From Calocera cornea HHB12733 (Eukaryota > Basidiomycota > Dacrymycetes > Dacrymycetales > Dacrymycetaceae), in NCBI GenBank assembly GCA_001632435.1, contig KV423914.1:135776-199775 (forward strand): 64,000 nt of DNA, read 5' to 3'. The notes under the pieces are model-generated. The model did no database searches and had not been told where the DNA came from. It was given only the letters and a program-made list of their open reading frames with translations. Shown piece by piece: positions 57,245 through 64,000 of this stretch. Position numbers and translations under genes: made by a program. How positions within the stretch are numbered: position 1 is the stretch's first letter; every line of letters starts with the position of its first letter.

Positions 57245-58550
57245 TGGCCTGGTAGCTAGCCCACATTGCATCAGCAATAGTATCCCGGCGCCGGTTTGCC
57301 CGTGCCAATGCACCCCTGTCTGCACTTCTCCCTCGTGTCCCCTCAACCTCGCGCGGAGTGAGCAGGTCGACCTCTTCCTCTGCATCAAGCTCTGGGATAT
57401 CCTCTGCATCATGTGTCCGGATGAAGTTGTGGATGACAGCACAGGCTGGCACAATCTGCGCTTGTGTTGCTATTGGGTACTCGCTGCCATGTTGAATGAT
57501 GCGAAATCGCTTCTTGAAAATGCCAAATGCACGCTCAATGACATTTCGGGCCTGTGAGTGGCGCAGATTGAAGAGCTCCTTTGCATTTGCAGGCCTACTT
57601 TGCTCAGAACTGGCGCTGGTTTATGAGGGAAGCATATGCTTACCGTCCACTTTGTGCCAGTGCCCATTCCCGCAGATGATACCGCACCCCACGGTAGGGA
57701 ACAAGCAGGGCATCACAGTGTGAAAACCCTGCATCTGCCAGGTAGTATTTGCCCTCCGGAATTGCCAGATCATGACCATGTGCCTGGTCAAAGAGGGTAC
57801 AATCTGCAATACTACCTTCCCAGCCGGAAAGGATGTAGCAGAAGCGCATGTCAAATGTACAGGCGGCCAGTACATTGAGGCTGAGCTGGCCCTTTCGATT
57901 TCGAAATCGCGCACGTTCTTCTGTTGGTGGAATGGCAGTGATATGAGAGCCATCAATTGCGGCAAGGCAGTCCTTGAAGAAGGGGTGCATCTTGGGATCG
58001 AGCTCGAGCTCGGGAGGTGTCTGGTTTTCCGGTAGCCGCACATAGGCATTATAGATTGCAGGCATGGTGAACAAGCGCAAGATACGATGGAAGATTCTAC
58101 GTAGAGCTCAGCATGAACTAGCGCCTGTTTGATCTCAACTAGCATGGGTTTGGGGATAACATACTGTGATACTGTATCACCGCTCCGCTGGAAGAGCTCC
58201 TGCAGGCCACGGTTCGATTCTCCTTTCCGCACTGCAACCAAAAACAGCGCAAGTTGCTCTGTAACTCCTATAAAGCGGGTTGGGCGGAGGCCACCCACAG
58301 TGCATAGCATCGTACAAAGCCTGATGAAGACATGCTTATGCATCCCCAAGGTCTCACGGATGCGCGAGGGAGGTGCCTGCAACAGCTCCTCTACCCAAAC
58401 AGCGCCAGTTCGTATTGAGGTATGCCGCAGTTGCCGATCAAGATAGTGCTTCTCATAGTATGCGATGGCTGCTGAAATGGCGCAAATTGTTGCAAAGCCT
58501 GCCAGCCGTGCTCGTTGTAGGTGCTGCTGTTCGGGAGGGGCTTTGGGCAT
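57222..58550 (-). CDS. Harbinger DDE transposase (DDE_Tnp_4)
   Basis: Exons 58550-58165, 58096-57644 and 57597-57222 give 404 residues. The N-terminal helical region (TLGMHKHVFIRLCTMLCTVG, VTEQLALFLVAVRKGESNRG followed by LQELFQRSGDTVSQIFHRIL) is followed by the RNase-H-like core. The first Asp is in CLAAIDGSHITA, the second in YYLADAGFSHCDALL, and the Glu in ARNVIERAFGIFKKRFRI. All three catalytic acids are present. The splice at 58097-58164 uses a GTATGT donor and restores the family block GDTVSQIFHRILRLF. No disabling mutation is visible, so the element may be active or recently so. Confidence 0.9.
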
Positions 58551-58709
58551 GATGGGCACAATGTAAGACGCGAAAACCGGAAGCAGACGCGAACAGGATC
58601 TTGGGGCTGCCGAACAGCCCCCGACCTGCGCCAGATCATGATTTGCAGGAGATACGATCTGGGCTCCGGTGCAGCCCCCCAGATTCTACCTCACCAAATC
58701 CTGCACTCC

Positions 58710-58725
58710 GTTACCGAACGGGCTC
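58710..58725 (-). repeat. Harbinger right terminal inverted repeat
   Basis: Exact reverse complement of the left terminal repeat, followed by TTA. Confidence 0.93.
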
Positions 58726-59859
58726 TTAGGTGGGGGAGCCGTGGAGAAGATACCAGGGGCAGGGACGCATACCCTGGCCGGTAGCCCCTCTGCGGAGGCA
58801 GCGTTTCCCCGATGGCCCCCACGGGTGCAATTTCTCAAAGTAGCCCCTCCCAGACCGGAGCCGAGAGTCAACGCGTCTCGGAGTAGTGAGCATCCCAAAT
58901 GTTAGAGCATAATGAAGTGATTTGAAGTGTGTTCCGGCTTTTGAACATTCCTGGAGTGCCCAAACAGGCTATTTCAGTTGATTCTTGTGAGCTTCGAGAG
59001 AGAAAAGACATCTGCCAACGGTTTTTCTGCGTGATAGCTGCGATTAAGGCATACATGAATATTTTTGAGCAACCGGGGGTTTCATTTTCAACTCCAGTAT
59101 ACTACTGTTCCTCTTCAAGCAACGGCGATCCAAGCCACTCTGAACATCACTTTGTTGTGCTCCAACATTGGGATGCGCACAACTCCGAGGCGCTTTGATT
59201 CTCGGCTCCGGTCTGGGAGGGGCTACTTTGAGCTCGTTGGGGTGCATCAGGATGCTGAGGCGGCGGTTTCATAGACCACCTTCATATAGTAATGTATAGT
59301 ATACCTGCGTACGCGATGCCTGTACTGATAGATACCATGCAATGATGATTTAAGCACTGGTCGAGTGTCGACCAACGCATACCACCCTACGTAAACGATT
59401 CTCATGCTGGTTAGTTGACCAGCACTACCACCCTACCAAAGGGGATAGGCATCCTTGGCCGATCCGGGGTGAGCGTGGAAACAAGGAAAGACATCTACTG
59501 GAGAAGATGACCTGTTGATCAAAGCCGTTGACCAGCGGTGATCCAACAGTATGCCTGTGTGTGACCGTCACACAGCATCCAGATGTTGCAAAGCTCGTTC
59601 GATAGCAAAGAAAGGCGGAGAGATCAAAGAGGAACGACCCCAGCATACCCACGGCCGGTCAGCCGTGTCGCACGTGCACAGGGTCCTCACCTTTGAAGTC
59701 GGGGCCAGGACGAAGCAATACCGACTGCCTATGGTTGACAGTAGTACTGTATAACTCGAAGATATTACGAAGGAGTCAAGATGAAAGCAGTGAGGTATGC
59801 CTACATTGTCGGCTGGAGCGGTGGTCGCTCGGAGGGATAGACATGACCGCCAAGTTGTG
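58726..59859. other. Repeat-derived, gene-free region
   Basis: Continuation of the repeat hosting the Harbinger element, then the foldback structure at 58822-59250 and about 600 bp with no recognisable gene. Confidence 0.5.
58822..59250. repeat. Foldback (inverted repeat) element, arms about 105 bp
   Basis: The arm at about 58822-58930 and the reverse complement of about 59137-59250 share CAAAGTAGCCCCTCCCAGAC, CGGAGCCGAGA, CTCGGAGT and GCATCCCAA in the same order, with roughly 80-85% identity by eye. The spacer is about 205 bp. Confidence 0.8.
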
Positions 59860-60919
59860 CTAGTTGAGCTTGGCTTGAGAAAAGTCCATCTCTAGATGCG
59901 CGGCTTGAGCCTTCTTCAGCGCCTTTGCATTCCGCATGAGTATCATGAAGCACCGGCACATCTTCCATGCGTATATACCTCCGCCTTGTTCGCCTCGTCC
60001 GAAGTGGGTTTTCCCATTTGCTGTAAAGGCATTAGCTGGGCCAGGCACTCTATCCAAAGAGGACGCTCACCTTCTGCTGTTGGTCGAACTAAACGAAGGT
60101 CTGGTGAGTATGCCTAAGACGACCGAGGATAGCCAAGGTACCATCATCTTCTCAGTCATACCTGTGAGAGCATCTGATAAGAAAACCGGAGCAGGAGGGG
60201 ACAGCGCGGATCGCGTTTGGCGGTTGACGGGGGTCACTTGTTGGTTGCAAACACGTAAGGCGGGTAGGTACAGGAAAGGTAGCTATTTAAACTAATGCCA
60301 GGGCGCACGGAGCTCTTGCACGGGCCAGGTCTCTTATCAGCATCTCGTTAGAAGCTGCGAGCCCGCAGGTAACGGGAGCCGACTCACCGAGTCTCCCCAT
60401 CCAGATCCGATAGCTTGCTATTCTCCGGCTGGATCTTGGTGGTGTCGATCTTCGGGTGGTGCGTGAGCACATTCTCCCACCACTGCACCTTGTGCAGCTT
60501 CTCAAGATGAATGCAGAGTATTGACTGATCCTCTGCGGCCGATGTCAGCACCTCAGCCGTTGGCACCTTGACAGGACACAACACCGACTGTCCAAGTACT
60601 ATCCTCCACCTTGATTTCCTTACAAAGGTCGCCTTCCATGACTGGATGGGTCCCCTTCAGGGCAACGGTCAGGAACTTCTTCTGTATCTTGACGCGAAGA
60701 TGTTTGCGCCGTGTCCCTTTAGGCACGGGGAGAGCGATAGAGACCTCGCTCAGCTCCTATGTCCAGCGGTAAGGCAGCGCTGGAAAGAAGTGAGACGTGT
60801 TTCACAACTCGCTATATTCCCTGGTCACCCTCTTGCTCCTTCTTTTCGCTCTCCCTCTTGTCGGAATGGTATACATCGCGCTCGCCTTTCGTCATGTCAT
60901 CGTATGACTTTGTAGACAT
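59860..60919 (-). pseudogene. nudC-like (nuclear distribution protein C) pseudogene
   Basis: Relic of a dynein-associated CS-domain chaperone. Recognisable exons in order: 60919-60829 (MSTKSYDDMTKGERDVYHSD), 60779-60585, 60532-60388, 60161-60142, 60088-60071 (FDQQQK), 60020-59979 (QMGKPTSDEANKAE) and 59922-59860 (EMDFSQAKLN). CS-domain blocks include [40 protein letters not shown] followed by DSTW, and [18 protein letters not shown]. Two lesions are visible. A TAG stop at 60757-60759 stands where the family has Gln after LPYxWT. The join into exon 60161-60142 (TEKMM) is out of frame and meets TGA. Introns are retained, so this is not a processed copy. It is divergent from NOB1. Confidence 0.85.
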
Positions 60920-61256
60920 TGGGGGGGGAGGGGCAAGCGGGGAACTTAATGCGATAACCTTAGATAGTAGGTACTCACCAGGAGCTCCGACAGTTGGCCC
61001 CGACGCGTCCGCGGGATCCACTGGCACGGGGCGAGGGTAAAGGGTCTGAGACCGGGGCGAGCCCACGAAAACCATCCTGGCAGCTCGTGTCCACCATAGA
61101 CGCGCCTCCTCGGCTCCGGCGAAACATGTGCAGCGGCCCCGCCAAGGGCCCGAGTAGGGGTCCCCACAGTTTGGCGCCGCTTGACAATTTCACTACTCTG
61201 CTTGCTGCCTGCCATATACTGCATACACAATACCCGGACTCACTACACAATAGACA
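60920..61256. promoter_or_regulatory. Spacer between nudC pseudogene and NOB1
   Basis: 337 bp containing the NOB1 promoter. No specific element is assigned. Confidence 0.45.
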
Positions 61257-62680
61257 ATGGCAACGCATGCAGAAGCCAGCACATCACAGCCGCGGATCAA
61301 GCACCTCGTTCTCGACGCAGGGCCGCTGCTCTCGCTCGCCCCGCTGCGCGGGGTCGCAGAGCATTACTACACCACCCCGCAGATCATCGCAGAGCTGAAG
61401 GACCCGCGAGCGAGGACGCACTTCGAGAACCTGGGGATTACCGCGGGTGTGCAGGTGCAAGTTCGGCAGCCGGATTTGCTCTCTGTTGCACAGGGTATGT
61501 TGAGCGATCGACGTCGAATACGTGGGCTGATGGTGGGGCAGTAACGGCCACGGCGAAGAAGACTGGAGACTACTCGGTGCTCTCGCCAGCGGATCTGGGA
61601 GTGATTGCGTTGACACACGCTCTGGCGACCGATGAGGCTGCGAATGAGCCCCAGGAGACGCTGAACACGGAGCGAGAGGGTGCGGAGGAAGTAGTTGCTG
61701 AGGATAATGGAGCGGGGGTCGAAGAGGAGGAAGCAGGGGAAGGGGAGGACGAAGAGTCATCAGAAGAGGAAGCCGACACCAGCACCCTGCAAGAAGATCT
61801 CGACCACCTCGACCTGAACGGTCACCCCGGCACCTTAGATGACAGCACGGCGATCGAGCCTTCCGAAGCCGACGCTGCGACCGACTCGTCCCCCTCCTCG
61901 GACGGCGAAGGCGAATGGATCACCCCCGCCAACGTTTCTGTGCACAAGTCGCGGGCTCGCGAGCTGGTCCCTTCGACCGCTTCCGGCTCGCGGGAGGAGG
62001 ATCAGCAGCGGATGGGAGTGGCGTGCATGACTGCTGATTATGCGGTGCAGAATGTGCTGCTGCATATGGGGCTGAACCTTGTGAGCGTCGACGGGAAGAG
62101 GATTACCAAAGTTAAGAGCTGGGTGCTGCGGTGTCATGCGTGTTTCAAGTGCGTCCACTTCCCGTTTCTCTCGACATTGTGCTGAGCCAGAAGCAGGATA
62201 TGCAAGGACCCGAGCAAGAAGTTCTGCCCCTCATGCGGGAACGCAACCCTCCTCCGCACCTCGGTATCCACCGTCGCCGCTACCTCCTCCACCGAATTGC
62301 CCACCTTCCAAGTCCACCTCAAGCCGAACTTCCAGTACCGCACCCGGGGGACGATATACCCTATCCCGCTCCCCAAACCCGGCCAAGCAAAAGGCGGGAA
62401 CGCCGCCGGCTCCGGGCTAGTGCTGAGAGAAGATCAGCCCGAGTTCCAGCGCGCTTTACTGAGGGAGAAGGGCAGGCAGGCGAAGGAGGAACGGGTGATG
62501 GCCAGGGCTGTGGAAGCCGTGGCGAGGGGGGAGAGGCCGAGGGGCGAGGGCAGCTGGGAGGACCCGGATTGGGTGCCGGGGATGTTGTTGGGCGAAGGAG
62601 GACGGAAGAGGGGCGGGGGGCTGCCGAGGGTTGGGCATGGTAGGAAGAACCCAAATGAGGCGAGGAGGAGGAAGAAGTAG
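61257..62680 (+). CDS. NOB1: 20S pre-rRNA endonuclease NOB1
   Basis: PIN-domain nuclease that cuts 20S pre-rRNA to mature 18S in cytoplasmic pre-40S particles. Exons 61257-61494, 61542-62148 and 62197-62680 give 442 residues. PIN domain: IKHLVLDAGPLLSL (first Asp), YYTTPQIIAELKDPRARTHF (Glu) and YSVLSPADLGVIALTHALA (Asp). A long acidic linker follows (EEEEAGEGEDEESSEEEADT). The zinc ribbon is VLRCHACFKICKDPSKKFCP then SCGNATL, with four cysteines in CxxC pairs. The C-terminus is FQVHLKPNFQYRTRGTIYPI and the basic GHGRKNPNEARRRKK. The 3' half of the last exon is duplicated in inverted orientation just downstream. Confidence 0.95.
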
Positions 62681-63161
62681 CGCCCCGGTCTCGTTATACT
62701 AACTCTGGCTATGTCCCCGTACATCGTGTACTGTATACTATAATCAGTTCTCACATCACAGGGCCAGGGAGGATATGCAAACATGCCACAAGAACCAATT
62801 ACAGTATACAGTACACAATGTACGGGGACATAGCCAGAGTTAGTATAACAAGACCGGGGCGCTACTTCTTCCTCCTCCTTGCCTCATTTGGGTTCTTCCT
62901 ACCATGCCCAACCCTCGGCAGCCCCCCGCCCCTCTTCTGTCCTCCTTTGCCCAACAACATCCCCGGCACCCAATCCGGGTCCTCCCAGCTGCCCTCGCCC
63001 CTCAGCCTCTCCCCCCTTGCCACGGCCTCCACAGCCCTGGCCATCACCCGTTCCTCCTTCGCCTGCCTGCCCTTCTCCCTCAGTAAAGCGCGCTGGAACT
63101 CGGGCTGATCTTCTCTCAGCACTAGCCCGGAGCCGGCGGCGTTCCCCCCTTTTGCTTGGCC
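62381..63161. repeat. Large inverted duplication of the NOB1 3' end
   Basis: Arms 62381-62744 and 62798-63161 (364 bp each) are near-identical reverse complements around a 53-bp spacer. The left arm holds the last 100 codons of NOB1 and its 3' flank. The right arm carries the same codons on the minus strand with a few changes (for example GERLRGEG for GERPRGEG, GKGGQKRG for GEGGRKRG). Confidence 0.95.
62862..63161 (-). pseudogene. Truncated NOB1 C-terminal copy
   Basis: Minus-strand frame identical to the NOB1 C-terminus apart from a few substitutions, ending in RKNPNEARRRKK and a stop at 62862. It lacks the PIN domain, zinc ribbon and start, so it is a fragment created by the inverted duplication. 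Confidence 0.9.
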
Positions 63162-64000
63162 TCATAGGCCTATGACTCCTGCTGATAGGGGTTGCGGAAG
63201 ACATTGGAAGGAGTGATGCAGGGTTCACGTTCACTTGGAGTGGGGCTGCAGTTTGGGGACCCGGGTAAGAAGACTCGGCTGTCCAGCAGCGCGTTGTTGT
63301 GTGCGGTGATGACACGCTCTGACGCCAGATCATCCGAATAGCGAAATTCAATATTGAAATTTGCTATATTGAATTTTGCTATTCGGATGATCCGGCATCA
63401 GCTGGTTGCTTTCCAGGTGCGGTTTGTAGAAGCGCAGACTAGATCAGGGTGATGATGGTTGCCCCGTCCGCCTATGTCACAATGACAATGACTCAAGCCC
63501 GATGAGGGAGTTATTAATAAAGCGGCGGCCATCGGGGCAGGAGCGTCTATTATGATAATCATGACCTGGAAAGGATCCAAACAGAGCTGTAGCCGGACCC
63601 CGGGACGCGCTTCCCCTTTCCCAGCTGCGCCACTTGAGAGCTTCTAGCGCGGGCTGCGGCTGGTCTCGCAGATGAGGGAGTGGGCGACAGGGCGGGATCA
63701 AATATCTACGGTATTGGAGGCTGTTCGGGCATCAGCAGCCCACTCCCGCGGGTGTGCGAAAAAGCGGGACCCGAGTAGCAGCGAGCCGTTGGGGGGTCCG
63801 CACACCACTGCATCGCGACCGCCCACGCACGCCCCCCTCTGACAGCCCTGACCGCATTCCGCTTTCCTCGCGCAGACAAATAGCCCTCCTCACTCCCCCG
63901 CCCACCTCGCACAATACCACCACCTCCGCCCTCACCGTCCTCTGCTGTCTTCCCACCGCTCTCCTGCTACAGCACGAGACGATACCCGTCTGCTGCATAC
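63162..64000. other. No gene recognised
   Basis: Apart from the hairpin at 63328-63392, only short ORFs without features are seen. GC content rises again toward the window end, which may be the promoter of a gene outside. Confidence 0.45.
63328..63392. repeat. Perfect-like hairpin, 27-bp arms
   Basis: Arms 63328-63354 and 63366-63392 pair at 26 of 27 positions (GATCATCCGAATAGC then AAATTCAATAT), with an 11-nt loop. Weaker pairing continues about 9 bp outward (CTGACGCCA/CTGATGCCG). Confidence 0.92.

Larger units (their letters stand above)
55961..58725. mobile_element. PIF/Harbinger DNA transposon, apparently complete
   Basis: 2765-bp element. The ends are perfect 16-bp inverted repeats, GAGCCCGTTCGGTAAC at 55961-55976 and its complement at 58710-58725. 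They are flanked by a 3-bp target duplication TTA (55958-55960 and 58726-58728), the usual Harbinger target. Inside are the two genes typical of the superfamily: a Myb/SANT-type DNA-binding protein (+) and a DDE transposase (-), arranged tail to tail. Both read through without stops once short introns are removed. Confidence 0.93.

Overview
The window is nuclear DNA from a filamentous basidiomycete, most likely an agaricomycete. Genes are closely packed on both strands, GC content is high, and nearly every gene is cut by 45-80 nt spliceosomal introns, many with GTGCGT or GTAAGT-type donors. The proteins are fungal orthologues (LEU2, HAC1-type bZIP, LCL2, EXO70, NOB1, ORM, MTD1). All exon joins were worked out by hand from reading frame, GT-AG (occasionally GC-AG) borders and protein-family motifs. 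Where exons are listed, the phases were checked to give one continuous frame.

Layout. 0.3-3.6 kb: MLH3 mismatch-repair endonuclease (+). 4.7-5.7 kb: ORM sphingolipid regulator (+). 5.9-10.8 kb: three minus-strand genes, MTD1 folate dehydrogenase, GLC8/inhibitor-2 and a WDR89-like WD40 protein. 11.4-13 kb: a small membrane protein (+) and an SBDS/RTC3-like protein (-). 13-19 kb is gene-poor, with several small hypothetical ORFs, two sharing an MCxxxQxxVxxY start. 19-21.3 kb: MNN-type Golgi mannosyltransferase (+). 21.7-24.6 kb: FG nucleoporin NSP1 (-), divergent from a bZIP gene at 25.1-26.4 kb (+) that appears to be the HAC1/XBP1 unfolded-protein-response regulator. 27.3-29.7 kb: LCL2 (-), TLS1/Hep59 (+) and SF3B6 (-). 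A tRNA-Arg(UCU) with an intron lies at 29.8 kb. 30-36.6 kb: LAA2-like (+), INO80F-like (+), prefoldin 2 (-), complex I 23 kDa subunit (+), EXO70 (-). 36.8-40.8 kb: synaptojanin-type phosphatase INP5x (+). 40.9-46.9 kb: SF3a60/PRP9 (-), eIF4A-III/FAL1 (+), ERV26 (-), DID2/CHMP1 (+). 47.4-55.1 kb: OPT oligopeptide transporter (-), haspin kinase (+), LEU2 (-).

The last 9 kb is repeat-rich. It holds a 295-base assembly gap, telomere-like repeats, an apparently intact PIF/Harbinger transposon with both genes, 16-bp terminal inverted repeats and a TTA duplication, a foldback repeat, a broken nudC gene, intact NOB1, and a large inverted duplication of the NOB1 3' end.

The most notable system is the HAC1-type bZIP gene. 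Its frame is broken at a perfect three-helix RNA fold with two hairpins. Removing 23 nt between the hairpin loops joins the bZIP domain to a long C-terminal activation domain, the expected arrangement for IRE1-mediated non-spliceosomal mRNA splicing. A conventional 53-nt intron could give the same frame change and is discussed as the main alternative. Several neighbours act in secretion (mannosyltransferase, ORM, ERV26, EXO70, LCL2, LAA2-like) and several in pre-mRNA splicing (TLS1, SF3B6, SF3a60, eIF4A-III).
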